DNA of 64,000 nucleotides from Pseudosulfitobacter koreensis. Lineage in GTDB: Bacteria > Pseudomonadota > Alphaproteobacteria > Rhodobacterales > Rhodobacteraceae. Each line of letters opens with the position of its first letter. Within the stretch, counting starts at the first letter, position 1. This document shows, piece by piece, positions 16,654 to 25,328 of this stretch. The notes below the pieces were generated by a model, which ran no database searches, was not told the DNA's origin, and worked only from the letters and a program-made list of their open reading frames with translations. Both the position numbers and the translations under genes were made by a program. The DNA lies in contig NZ_JANKJG010000002.1 in assembly GCF_024733015.1 (NCBI RefSeq), forward strand, positions 310,001-374,000, given 5' to 3'.

Positions 16654-17709
16654 ATGGGCCAGACCACTTCACCATCCGCCGAAACCATCCGCGCGGCACG
16701 CATCGAGCATGCCAACCTGCGCGAGCGCGACCTGGCCGACAAGCTGGGCATCACCGAGGCGCAGCTGCTTGCCGCGCACACCGGTCAGGGCGTCACGCAC
16801 ATCGCACCACATCCCGACACCATCATCGAGATCGCCAGCAGCCTGGGCGAGGTCATGGCCCTGACGCGCAACATCTCTTGCGTGAACGAAAAGGTCGGCA
16901 GCTATGGCAACTATACCTCCGGCGCCCATGCGGCGATGGTTCTGAACGACAAGATCGACCTGCGCATGTTCCCGATCCACTGGTGCCATGCCTTCATGGT
17001 CGAAAAGGAAACCGACGCAGGCGTGCGCCGCAGCCTTCAGGTGTTCGATGCGGCGGGCGACGCGGTGCACAAGATCTTCATGCGCGGCGAAACCCATCTT
17101 GCCGCATGGGACGCGGCCAAGTTCGCATCCGCCCTGCCCGATCAGCCGACCCAGCTGGACCTGGCCGAGCGCACCGCCCCCGAGGCCGCCAAGACCAACC
17201 GCGAAAAGCTGGACGTGCTGCAATCGGAATGGTCCAAGATGACCGACACCCACCAGTTCATGCGCCTGACGTCGAAACTGCGGATGAACCGTCTGGGGGC
17301 CTACCGCATCGTCGGCGCGCCCTTCGTGCGGCCCTTGGCGACCGACGCCATCGACCGGATGCTGAACGACGTGCAGGCGGCTGGCATCGAAGTGATGGTG
17401 TTCGTCGGCAACCGCGGCTGCATCCAGATCCACACCGGCCCGATCGAGACGCTGAAACCGATGGGCCCCTGGCAGAACGTGATGGACCCCGGTTTCAACC
17501 TGCACCTGCGGTTGGATCACGTGGCCGAGGTCTATGCCGTCGACAAGCCCACCCAGCGCGGCAAGGCCGTGTCGGTCGAGGCATTCGGCGCCGACGGCGC
17601 GCTGATCTTCCAGGTCTTCGGCGTGCGCAGGGAAGACTACGACAGCCGCCCTGCATGGCGCGAGATCGTGGACAACCTGCCCGCGCTGGAGCTGGAGACA
17701 GCAGTATGA
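16654..17709 (+). CDS. hmuS: Haemin-degrading factor / haem chaperone HmuS
   Basis: A 351-residue HmuS/ChuS/HemS-family protein made of two similar halves. The family binds cytoplasmic haem and passes or degrades it to free iron. Typical segments are visible: LGEVMALTRNISCVNEKVG near residue 70, and the second-half counterpart VMVFVGNRGCIQIHTGP followed by WQNVMDPGFNLHL. The ATG at 16654 has CGAGGGAAC before it; the frame is open for 32 codons upstream but without ribosome site. Its stop overlaps hmuT (ATGA), so it leads the hmuSTUV operon. Confidence 0.93.
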   Translation: MGQTTSPSAETIRAARIEHANLRERDLADKLGITEAQLLAAHTGQGVTHIAPHPDTIIEIASSLGEVMALTRNISCVNEKVGSYGNYTSGAHAAMVLNDKIDLRMFPIHWCHAFMVEKETDAGVRRSLQVFDAAGDAVHKIFMRGETHLAAWDAAKFASALPDQPTQLDLAERTAPEAAKTNREKLDVLQSEWSKMTDTHQFMRLTSKLRMNRLGAYRIVGAPFVRPLATDAIDRMLNDVQAAGIEVMVFVGNRGCIQIHTGPIETLKPMGPWQNVMDPGFNLHLRLDHVAEVYAVDKPTQRGKAVSVEAFGADGALIFQVFGVRREDYDSRPAWREIVDNLPALELETAV

Positions 17710-18587
17710 GGGACTTTATGAGAGACTTCATGACCCGCAGAAACCTGTTGCAGGGGTTGGCAGTGGCCTGCGCGCTGCCACTGGTCGCTACTGCCCAGCC
17801 CTATGACACGGCTCGTGTGGTCAGCATCGGCGGGGCCACGACCGAAATCGTCTATGCGCTCGGTGAAGCCGACCGTCTGGTCGCCCGCGATTCGACCTCG
17901 GCCTATCCGGCTGAGGCGCTGGATCTGCCCGACATCGGCTATATGCGCGCGCTGGCCGCCGAGGGTGTGCTGAGCGTGGAGCCGACGCTGATCCTGACCG
18001 AACCGGGCGCCGGGCCGCCCGAGACGATATCGGTCCTGCAAGCGGCATCGGTGCCGATGGTCGTGGTGCCCGCGCCCTACTCTGCGGACGGAATCATCGC
18101 CAAGATCACCGCCATCGGCGATGCGCTTGGCGTGCCGGACAAGGCACAGGTGCTGGCAGACGACGTGCGTGCGGCCCTCGACGACGTGGCCGCGCAAGTG
18201 GCCAGTGACGAGACAGCGCCCAAGCGGGTTCTCTTCGTGCTGAGCACCCAGGGCGGGCGGATCATGGCGTCGGGCACCAACACGGCGGCGGACGGCATCA
18301 TCGCCATGGCGGGCGGCATCAACGCCATCGACCAGTTCGAGGGCTACCGCCAGCTGACCGCCGAGGCGATTTCGGTCGCGGCCCCCGACGTGGTGCTGAT
18401 GATGGACCGCGAGGGCGATCATTCCGCCAGTGCCGAGGCCCTGTTCGCGATGCCCGAGATCGCCACCACCCCCGCCGCGCAATCGGGTGCGCTGGTCAAG
18501 ATGGACGGGCTGCTGCTGCTGGGCTTTGGCCCGCGCACACCGCAGGCGGCACAGGCGCTGCATGACGTGTTGCAGGGGCAAGGCTGA
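17706..18587 (+). CDS. hmuT: Haem ABC transporter periplasmic binding protein HmuT
   Basis: A 293-residue (or 285) periplasmic haem-binding protein of the BtuF/HmuT cluster. The signal sequence is RRNLLQGLAVACALPLVATA with twin Arg, followed by VVSIGGATTEIVYALG, the usual start of the family. The reading begins with a duplicated segment MRDFMRDFM: ATG codons at 17706, 17718 and 17730 are all in frame. The first overlaps the hmuS stop; the third, right before RRNLL, gives the most conventional signal peptide. It passes haem to HmuUV. Confidence 0.9.
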   Translation: MRDFMRDFMTRRNLLQGLAVACALPLVATAQPYDTARVVSIGGATTEIVYALGEADRLVARDSTSAYPAEALDLPDIGYMRALAAEGVLSVEPTLILTEPGAGPPETISVLQAASVPMVVVPAPYSADGIIAKITAIGDALGVPDKAQVLADDVRAALDDVAAQVASDETAPKRVLFVLSTQGGRIMASGTNTAADGIIAMAGGINAIDQFEGYRQLTAEAISVAAPDVVLMMDREGDHSASAEALFAMPEIATTPAAQSGALVKMDGLLLLGFGPRTPQAAQALHDVLQGQG

Positions 18588-19660
18588 TGATGGCCAGCGA
18601 CACCGCCGCCACCGCCCTGCCGTTCATCGACAGGCGCAATACCGCGCGGCGCGCGCATCTGGTGCTGGGCGCGCTTCTGGTGCTGGTGTCGCTGGCCAGC
18701 CTTGCCGTGGGCGCATCCGGCACGTCGCTGTGGGGCGCGCTGATGAAACTGGCGCAGGGCGATGCCCTGACGCTGACCGAACGCGTCGTGCTGTGGGACA
18801 TCCGCGCGCCGCGACTGGTCATGGGCATCTGCGTCGGCAGCGCGCTGGCCGTGTCCGGCGCGGTCATGCAGGGGCTGTTTCGCAACCCGCTCGCCGATCC
18901 GGGCATTCTGGGCGTGACATCCGGTGCCTCGCTGGGCGCGGTGACGATCATCGTGCTGGGCGCCGCCCTGCCCGCCGGGGTACAGACAACTCTGGGGGCC
19001 GGGTTGCTGCCGGTGGCAGCGTTCCTCGGCGCATGGGCTTCGATGCTGCTGCTTTACCGTGTCTCGACCCGTGCTGGGCGCACGTCGGTGGCGACGATGC
19101 TGCTGGCGGGCATTGCGCTCGGCGCGCTTTTCGCTGCCTTCTCGGGCATCCTGATCTTTCTCGCCGACGACATGCAACTGCGCGAGCTGACGTTCTGGTC
19201 GCTCGGCTCGCTGGCCGGTGCGTCCTGGGCAAAGCTGAGCATTGCTGCGCCGGTAATCGTGCTGTCGCTGGTACTGGCCAGTTCGCTGGGCCGGGGTCTG
19301 AACGGGCTGGCCTTGGGCGAAGCAGCGGCGCATCACATGGGCATTCCGGTCGAACGGACCAAGACCATCGCCATTCTGGCCGTCTCGGCAGCGACAGGCA
19401 CCGCCGTCGCCGTCTCGGGCGGGATCGGGTTTATCGGCATCGTGGTGCCGCACCTGCTGCGGCTAGCCACAGGGCCGGACCATCGCGGGCTGCTGATCAA
19501 CGCGGGCCTGTTGGGGGCATCGCTGCTCTTGGCCGCAGACATGGTTGCGCGGGTGGTCGTGGCGCCGGCGGAACTGCCCATCGGCATCCTGACCGCGCTC
19601 TTGGGATCGCCGGTGTTTCTTTGGATCTTGCTGCGCAAACGCGGATTGGTGGATATGTGA
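18587..19660 (+). CDS. hmuU: Haem ABC transporter permease HmuU (FecCD family)
   Basis: A 357-residue inner-membrane permease with about ten membrane helices. FecCD hallmarks are present: RAPRLVMGICVGSALAVSGAVMQGLFRNPLADPGILGVTSG (described here as the conserved 'RxPR...GxxLaxxGxxxQ...NPLAxPxxLG' block, residues about 70-110) and GFIGIVVPHLLR near residue 285. It overlaps hmuT by one base (TGATG) and hmuV by one base. It carries haem across the inner membrane. Confidence 0.93.
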   Translation: MMASDTAATALPFIDRRNTARRAHLVLGALLVLVSLASLAVGASGTSLWGALMKLAQGDALTLTERVVLWDIRAPRLVMGICVGSALAVSGAVMQGLFRNPLADPGILGVTSGASLGAVTIIVLGAALPAGVQTTLGAGLLPVAAFLGAWASMLLLYRVSTRAGRTSVATMLLAGIALGALFAAFSGILIFLADDMQLRELTFWSLGSLAGASWAKLSIAAPVIVLSLVLASSLGRGLNGLALGEAAAHHMGIPVERTKTIAILAVSAATGTAVAVSGGIGFIGIVVPHLLRLATGPDHRGLLINAGLLGASLLLAADMVARVVVAPAELPIGILTALLGSPVFLWILLRKRGLVDM

Positions 19661-20466
19661 TGCTGAAGGCGACAAACATCTCGGTCAGCTATGGCCCCAC
19701 GCAGGTGCTGCATGGTCTAAACATGACCGCCCGCGCAGGCACATTGACCGCCATTGTCGGCCCCAACGGGTCGGGCAAGACCACGCTGATGCGCGCGCTG
19801 ACGGGCGATGTGGCCTTTGACGGCACCATCCGGCTGGGCGAAACCGACATCGCGACGGCGAAACCTTACGATCTGGCCGCCCAGCGCGCGGTACTGCCGC
19901 AGGCAACGCCGCTGGCCTTTCCGTTTCAGGCGGTCGAGGTCGTGCGTCTGGGCCTGCGCGGCGGGATCGAGACCAACGACCGGCTGGCCCTGACGGCGCT
20001 GTCGCGCGTGGGGCTGGAGGGCTATGCCAACCGCTTCTACCAGGAACTGTCGGGCGGCGAGCAGCAGCGCGTGCAACTGGCCCGCGTGCTCTGCCAGGTC
20101 TGGCGGCCCGTGGTCAGCGGCAGCCCGCGCTGGCTGTTTCTGGACGAACCTGTCTCCAGTCTCGACATCGGCCACCAGCTGACCGTGATGCACATCGCCC
20201 GCGACTTTGCCCGTGCGGGCGGCGGCGTGGTGGCGGTGATGCACGATCTGAACCTCAGCGCGATGTTCGCGCATCAGCTCGTGCTGATGCAGGCAGGGCA
20301 GATCATCGGCCACGGCGCCCCGCAAGAGGTGCTGACCGACGCACAGGTCTCGCGTGCTTATGGCTGCGACATCCGTACCAGCAGCACGCCCCAAGACGGC
20401 GGCTGGTTCATGCTGCCGCAATCGGCGGGCGGGCAAGACCGCGCGGCGGTCAAGCGCGCGGGATAA
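19660..20466 (+). CDS. hmuV: Haem ABC transporter ATPase HmuV
   Basis: A 268-residue ATPase. Walker A is GPNGSGKTT (about 35-43), the signature is LSGGEQQRVQLARVL, Walker B is WLFLDEPVSSLD, and the switch His is in VMHDLNL. These match HmuV of haem-uptake operons, including the long insert before Walker B (CQVWRPVVSGSPR). The start ATG overlaps the hmuU stop as TGATG. It is the last gene of hmuSTUV. Confidence 0.93.
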   Translation: MLKATNISVSYGPTQVLHGLNMTARAGTLTAIVGPNGSGKTTLMRALTGDVAFDGTIRLGETDIATAKPYDLAAQRAVLPQATPLAFPFQAVEVVRLGLRGGIETNDRLALTALSRVGLEGYANRFYQELSGGEQQRVQLARVLCQVWRPVVSGSPRWLFLDEPVSSLDIGHQLTVMHIARDFARAGGGVVAVMHDLNLSAMFAHQLVLMQAGQIIGHGAPQEVLTDAQVSRAYGCDIRTSSTPQDGGWFMLPQSAGGQDRAAVKRAG

Positions 20467-20569
20467 TGCGCGGCGCAAGGGGGCGGCTGCATCATGCGCC
20501 GCCCTGCGCAGTCCCGCACAGGGACCGCATGCCGCACCCCGGCGACGCCGATGTCACATTGGAGTTGCC

Positions 20570-20583
20570 TTGATTTGCTGCAA
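20570..20583 (+). promoter_or_regulatory. Weak FNR/Anr-like site upstream of the bd oxidase
   Basis: TTGAT-TTGC-TGCAA, 47 bases before the cydA start, matches 8 of 10 conserved positions of the TTGAT-N4-ATCAA consensus. Oxygen-responsive control of bd-type oxidases is common, so the placement is sensible, but the right half is imperfect. Confidence 0.3.
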
Positions 20584-20629
20584 TCTTAGGTTAACGCCTG
20601 ACGGCACAGCAAAAAGGTAGGGCAGCCCC

Positions 20630-22045
20630 ATGTTCGATGGACTGACAGCCGAAACGCTGGCCCGGATGCAATTCGCATTCACGGTCTCGTTTCACATCAT
20701 TTTTCCGGCGTTTTCCATCGGGCTCGCCAGCTATCTGGCGGTGCTGAACGCACTGTGGCTGCGCAGCCGCAACGAGACCTATCTCCAGCTTTTCGATTAC
20801 TGGAAAAAGATCTTTGCCGTGGCCTTCGGCATGGGGGTCGTGTCGGGCATCGTCATGGCCTATCAGTTCGGCACCAACTGGGCCGTGTTCTCGGACAAGA
20901 CCGGCCCGGTGCTTGGGCCCCTCATGGCCTATGAGGTGCTGTCGGCCTTCTTCCTCGAGGCGGGCTTCCTGGGCATCATGCTCTTTGGCCGCCACCGTGT
21001 CGGGGACAATCTGCACATGTTCGCCACGGGCATGGTGGCCATCGGCACGCTGATCTCGGCCACATGGATCTTGTCGGTGAACTCTTGGATGCACACGCCT
21101 GCGGGCTTTGCGATGAACGAGGTCGGCCAGTTCGTACCCGAAGACTGGTGGCAGATCGTCTTCAACCCCTCGTTCCCCTACCGTCTGGTGCACATGGTGC
21201 TGGCGGCGTTCCTGACCACGGCGCTGGTCGTGGGGGCCACGGGTGCGCTGCACCTTTTGCGCAACCGCGAAGACGCACCGGCACGGCGCATGTTCTCGAT
21301 GGCGATGTGGATGCTGACGCTGGTGGCGCCCCTGCAAATCCTCGCGGGCGACTTTCACGGGCTGAACACGCTGGAACATCAACCGGCCAAGGTGATGGCG
21401 ATGGAAGGTCACTATGACAGCCACCCCGAGGGCGCGCCGCTGATCCTGTTCGGCATTCCGAACCCCGAGGAAAAGCGCATTGATTACGCGATTGAAATCC
21501 CCAAGCTGTCCAGCCTGATCCTGAAACACGACCTGAACGCGCCGCTTGACGGGCTGGACACCATTCCAGACGAGGACGAGCCGCCCGTGTCGATCGTGTT
21601 CTGGAGTTTCCGGGTGATGATCGCCCTTGGCTTTGCCATGCTCGGCCTGGGTCTGTGGAGCCTGTGGCGACGGATGCGCGGGCATCTCTACGACGCGCCG
21701 TGGCTGCACCGCGCGGCGGTGGCAATGGGGCCTGCGGGCTTTGTGGCCGTCCTTGCGGGGTGGATCACCACCGAGGTCGGTCGCCAGCCCTTTACCGTCT
21801 ACGGATTGCTGCGTACCTCGGACAGCCTGTCGCCGGTGGATGCGCCTGCGGTCGCGGCCTCGCTGGTGGCGTTCATCGTGGTCTACTTCTTCATCTTCGG
21901 GGCGGGCACGCTCTATCTGCTGGTGATGATGAACAAATTTGTCACCGCGCCGACCCACGAACTGCAGGACGGGCCGATCCGCACCGCGGGCATTACACCG
22001 GCCCCACAAACCGGCGACATCACAAAGGACGATACCGATGTTTGA
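20630..22045 (+). CDS. cydA: Cytochrome bd / cyanide-insensitive quinol oxidase subunit I
   Basis: A 471-residue membrane protein with about nine helices. Subunit I oxidises ubiquinol and holds haems b558, b595 and d. The first helix has MQFAFTVSFHIIFPAFSIG with the haem-ligand His. The late block GWITTEVGRQPFTVYG is the GRQPW-type signature. The length and short periplasmic Q-loop region fit the CIO (CioA) class found in Rhodobacterales. A ribosome site AGGGCAG precedes the ATG. It overlaps subunit II by 8 bases. The enzyme reduces O2 to water at high affinity without pumping. Confidence 0.92.
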   Translation: MFDGLTAETLARMQFAFTVSFHIIFPAFSIGLASYLAVLNALWLRSRNETYLQLFDYWKKIFAVAFGMGVVSGIVMAYQFGTNWAVFSDKTGPVLGPLMAYEVLSAFFLEAGFLGIMLFGRHRVGDNLHMFATGMVAIGTLISATWILSVNSWMHTPAGFAMNEVGQFVPEDWWQIVFNPSFPYRLVHMVLAAFLTTALVVGATGALHLLRNREDAPARRMFSMAMWMLTLVAPLQILAGDFHGLNTLEHQPAKVMAMEGHYDSHPEGAPLILFGIPNPEEKRIDYAIEIPKLSSLILKHDLNAPLDGLDTIPDEDEPPVSIVFWSFRVMIALGFAMLGLGLWSLWRRMRGHLYDAPWLHRAAVAMGPAGFVAVLAGWITTEVGRQPFTVYGLLRTSDSLSPVDAPAVAASLVAFIVVYFFIFGAGTLYLLVMMNKFVTAPTHELQDGPIRTAGITPAPQTGDITKDDTDV

Positions 22046-23039
22046 ACTCTCTTTCATCTGGGCGGGAATCATCGCCTTCGCGGTGCTGGTCTATGTCATC
22101 CTCGATGGTTTCGATCTGGGCGTCGGCATCCTGTTCCCCACAGCCCGCACCGAACGGGAACGCGCGACGATGATGAACTCGATCGCGCCGATCTGGGACG
22201 GCAACGAAACCTGGCTGGTGCTGGGCGGCGGCGGGCTGCTGGCGGTGTTTCCGCTGGCCTATGCCATCGTTATGCCAGCACTTTACATGCCGATCATCCT
22301 GATGCTGCTGGCGCTGATCTTTCGCGGTGTCGCGTTCGAATACCGCTGGCGCGGCGAGCGGTGGAAACACATCTGGGACCACGCCTTTTTCGGCGGCTCT
22401 ATCGTGGCGGCATTCATGCAGGGGATAGCACTCGGCGCGCTGGTGCAGGGCATCGACGTCGAGGGCCGCGCCTATTCGGGCGCCTGGTGGGACTGGCTGA
22501 GTGCGTTTTCCCTGCTGACGGGCATGGCCGTGGTGGTGGGCTACACTCTGCTGGGCGCATGCTGGCTGAACCTCAAGACCGAGGGCGCGTTGCAGGAACG
22601 GATGCGCCGTTATGCGCGGCCCCTGGGCTTTGCCACGCTGGGCTTTATCGGGATCGCAAGCCTGCTGACGCCGTTTCAGGATGTCGAGTACTTTCACCGC
22701 TGGTTTGAAGTTCCGGGCGTGATGTTCAGCGTGATCGTGCCCGCCGCCCTTTTGGTCTGTGCCTATGCGCTGTTCACCGGTCTGCGCGACGGCAAGGAAC
22801 TGCTGCCGTTCATGGCCGCACTGGGGCTGTTCGTGCTGTGCTTCATCGGGATCGGCATCAGCTTTTACCCCAACATCGTCCCCCCCAGCCTGACCATCGT
22901 CGAGGCAGCTGCCCCTGACAGCAGCCTGAAGTTCGCGCTGGTCGGCACGGTGGTTCTGGTGCCGCTGATCCTGATCTATACCGCCTATGCCTATTGGGTA
23001 TTCCGCGGCAAGGTCGATCCCGACGAAGGCTATCACTGA
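22038..23039 (+). CDS. cydB: Cytochrome bd / cyanide-insensitive quinol oxidase subunit II
   Basis: A 333-residue membrane protein with about eight helices, starting MFELSFIWAGIIAFAVLVYV. The conserved LDGFDLGVG and PIWDGNETWLV motifs of CydB near residues 23-60 are present. I chose the ATG at 22038, inside the end of cydA; the longer upstream reading is out of keeping with the family. It forms the heterodimer with subunit I. The stop overlaps the small third gene as TGATG. Confidence 0.92.
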   Translation: MFELSFIWAGIIAFAVLVYVILDGFDLGVGILFPTARTERERATMMNSIAPIWDGNETWLVLGGGGLLAVFPLAYAIVMPALYMPIILMLLALIFRGVAFEYRWRGERWKHIWDHAFFGGSIVAAFMQGIALGALVQGIDVEGRAYSGAWWDWLSAFSLLTGMAVVVGYTLLGACWLNLKTEGALQERMRRYARPLGFATLGFIGIASLLTPFQDVEYFHRWFEVPGVMFSVIVPAALLVCAYALFTGLRDGKELLPFMAALGLFVLCFIGIGISFYPNIVPPSLTIVEAAAPDSSLKFALVGTVVLVPLILIYTAYAYWVFRGKVDPDEGYH

Positions 23040-23140
23040 TGCCGCCCCGCCTGCGCCGCATCCTGTGGTTTGTCGTGATCTGGATCGCCAGCGTCGCGGC
23101 CCTGGGCGTGGTGGCCTTGCTGATCCGTTCGGTGATCTGA
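23039..23140 (+). CDS. Small single-helix subunit of the bd oxidase (DUF2474/CydX-like)
   Basis: A 33-residue membrane peptide: a basic start (MPPRLRRILW), one hydrophobic helix (FVVIWIASVAALGVVALLI), and a short RSVI tail. The ATG overlaps the cydB stop (TGATG), so it is translated with the oxidase. Many CIO-type operons end in such a DUF2474 gene, analogous to CydX, which stabilises the haems of E. coli bd oxidase. The length and position support this strongly, though the sequence itself is too short for certainty. Confidence 0.82.
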   Translation: MPPRLRRILWFVVIWIASVAALGVVALLIRSVI

Positions 23141-23280
23141 GGCTGCTTTGCCCCCCTGAGTATCTCCGGAGCGGTGCACCATAGTCCACGCGAAATACTT
23201 CGGCACCTTGACATTCCCCCGCTTCACTTCGATTGACGGCTTGGATAAACGCGAACCTGAAAATGGGGAGGGGGGAGAAG

Positions 23281-23859
23281 ATGCGATTTCTTGCTGGAAT
23301 TGCCAGGCTGATTTGTGCGGTGAACCTGATCGTCGGCAAAACATTCGCCTGGCTGGCGCTTGCGATTGTTGTCGTGTGTTTCACGGTGGTCGTTCAACGC
23401 TATCTTTTTGCGACCAGTTACGTGTGGATGCAGGATCTCTATATCTGGCTGAACGGTGCGATGTTCACGGCAGTGGCGGGATTTGCGCTGCTGCGTGACG
23501 ATCATGTGCGTGTCGATATCTTCTATCGCCCCGCCAAGATGAAAACGCGCGCGCTGACGGATCTAATCGGGGTGTTCCTCTTTCTGCTGCCCTTCACCTG
23601 GATCGTCTATGTGTACTCCATGCCCTTCGTCCAACGCGCCTGGAGCTATCAGGAAGCGTCGGCCAACGTCGGCGGCATGCCCGGTCTCTATATCCTCAAA
23701 TCATTCATCATCGCCTTTGCGGCGCTGATCGCCTTGCAGGGTGTTGCGATGATCATCCGCTCGATCCTGATCCTCAGCGGCAATGCCGAACTGGTTCCCA
23801 AGTCGATCCAATACAATCCCGACCGCATCGCGGCCGACCACCCCGAGGGAGCCGTCTGA
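23281..23859 (+). CDS. TRAP transporter small permease (DctQ family)
   Basis: A 192-residue protein with four membrane helices, the first starting LICAVNLIVGKTFAWLALAIVVVC and the second WMQDLYIWLNGAMFTAVAGFALL. The W-x-x-[DE]-L-x-x-[WY] segment is typical of DctQ. The ATG at 23281 follows GGAGGGGGAG; an in-frame extension to 23233 is unsupported. Its C-terminal end couples by one base (TGATG) to the large permease gene. It is needed for sodium-driven uptake of an organic acid together with the DctM and DctP proteins. Confidence 0.9.
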   Translation: MRFLAGIARLICAVNLIVGKTFAWLALAIVVVCFTVVVQRYLFATSYVWMQDLYIWLNGAMFTAVAGFALLRDDHVRVDIFYRPAKMKTRALTDLIGVFLFLLPFTWIVYVYSMPFVQRAWSYQEASANVGGMPGLYILKSFIIAFAALIALQGVAMIIRSILILSGNAELVPKSIQYNPDRIAADHPEGAV

Positions 23860-25250
23860 TGGACCCGGTCTTGATTGGCGAGTTGCTCGCCGCACTGATG
23901 TTCTTTGGCGTCATCGGTTTTTTGCTGCTGGGCTTTCCCGTGGCCTTCACCCTTGCGGGCACATCCCTGCTGTTCGGCAGCCTGGGGATGGCGTTCGGGG
24001 TCTTCGATCCGTCGAACTTCGGCTCTCTGCCGAACCGCTATATCGGCTTCATGACCAACGAGGTGCTGGTCGCGGTGCCGCTCTTCATCTTCATGGGCGT
24101 GATGCTGGAACGCAGCCAGATCGCCGAGCAGCTGCTTTTGACGATGGGCAAGCTTTTCGGCAACATGCGCGGCGGTCTGGGCTTTTCGGTGGTGCTGGTG
24201 GGCGCGATGCTGGCCGCCTCGACCGGGGTGGTCGGCGCAACCGTGGTCACGATGGGCCTGATCTCGCTGCCTGCGATGCTGCGGGCGGGCTATGACCCCA
24301 AGCTTGCGACGGGCGTGATCTGCGCCAGCGGCACGCTGGGCCAGATCGTGCCGCCCTCGACCGTGCTGATCTTCATGGGCGACATGCTGTCGGGCATCAA
24401 CTCGCAGGTGCAGATGGCCAAGGGCAACTTTGCCCCCACGCCAGTCTCGGTCGGCGATCTCTTTGCCGGCGCCTTGCTGCCCGGTTTCCTGCTGATCGGG
24501 CTCTATCTGTCCTATGTGCTGTTCAAGGCGGTGACCGACCCTGCGTCCTGCCCCGCAACGCCTGTGCCTGCGGACGAAAAAAAGGACCTGCTGCGCGAAG
24601 TGGTCGTGGCACTGGTGCCGCCGCTCTTGCTGATCCTGGCCGTGCTCGGCTCGATCCTTGGCGGCATCGCCACCCCGACCGAGGCCGCGTCTGTGGGTGC
24701 TGTCGGTGCAATGGTCTTGGCCACCCTGCGCTGGCGCCTGTCGTTTGGCGTGCTGCGCGAAACGGTCGTGGCAACCGCGACAATCACCAGCATGGTCTTT
24801 GTGATCCTGCTGGGTGCCTCGGTCTTCTCGGTCGTGTTCCGCATGATGGGCGGCGACAATCTGGTGCACGAATTCCTCAGCAACCTGCCCGGCGGCAGCC
24901 TGGCTGCGGTGGCCGTGGTGATGGTCATCATGTTCTTTCTGGGTTTCATCCTCGACACGTTCGAGATCATCTTCATCGTGATCCCGATCACCGCACCTGT
25001 GCTTCTGGCACTGGACGTCGATCCGATCTGGCTGGGCGTGATGGTGGGCGTGAATCTGCAGACCTCGTTCCTGACGCCGCCCTTCGGCTTTGCGCTGTTC
25101 TACCTGCGCGGCGTCGCCCCGGCGGAGCTTCCGACCAGTGCGATCTACAAGGGGATCATCCCCTTCGTGTTCTTGCAGATCGTGGCAATTGCCATCCTGT
25201 TCGCCTTCCCGCAGCTGGTCACGTGGCTGCCACGTCTGATTGCGGGCTGA
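23859..25250 (+). CDS. TRAP transporter large permease (DctM family)
   Basis: A 463-residue membrane protein with about 12 helices. Family segments such as ASTGVVGATVVTMGLISLPAML and GTLGQIVPPSTVLIFMG in the first half, and LDTFEIIFIVIPI with NLQTSFLTPPFG in the second half, are seen. It is the sodium-coupled transport subunit. A strong bidirectional terminator follows. The matching binding-protein gene lies just beyond the terminator in the opposite orientation. The substrate class is suggested by that protein as a 2-oxo acid. Confidence 0.93.
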   Translation: MDPVLIGELLAALMFFGVIGFLLLGFPVAFTLAGTSLLFGSLGMAFGVFDPSNFGSLPNRYIGFMTNEVLVAVPLFIFMGVMLERSQIAEQLLLTMGKLFGNMRGGLGFSVVLVGAMLAASTGVVGATVVTMGLISLPAMLRAGYDPKLATGVICASGTLGQIVPPSTVLIFMGDMLSGINSQVQMAKGNFAPTPVSVGDLFAGALLPGFLLIGLYLSYVLFKAVTDPASCPATPVPADEKKDLLREVVVALVPPLLLILAVLGSILGGIATPTEAASVGAVGAMVLATLRWRLSFGVLRETVVATATITSMVFVILLGASVFSVVFRMMGGDNLVHEFLSNLPGGSLAAVAVVMVIMFFLGFILDTFEIIFIVIPITAPVLLALDVDPIWLGVMVGVNLQTSFLTPPFGFALFYLRGVAPAELPTSAIYKGIIPFVFLQIVAIAILFAFPQLVTWLPRLIAG

Positions 25251-25276
25251 TCCAAGGCCGACGCACAGCAGACAAG

Positions 25277-25308
25277 AAAAAAGGCCCGGTGTTTCCACCG
25301 GGCCTTTT
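25277..25308. terminator. Bidirectional intrinsic terminator between TRAP QM and P genes
   Basis: GGCCCGGTG-TTTC-CACCGGGCC is a 9-bp perfect stem with a 4-base loop, flanked by an A-run on the left and TTTT on the right. It can therefore terminate in both directions. It sits 26 bases after the dctM stop and 20 bases after the stop of the convergent dctP. Confidence 0.9.
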
Positions 25309-25328
25309 CCTTTGTCGGATCGAAACGA

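Noticed and set aside
20467-20569. Hairpin-like GC repeats after hmuV as a terminator
   Set aside because: GGCGGC/GCCGCC pairing is possible but the stem is short and has no T-run.
23688-25298. A 536-codon antisense frame opposite the TRAP permease genes
   Set aside because: Translation is His/Gln/Asp-rich low complexity, no ribosome site, and both permeases on the other strand are certain.
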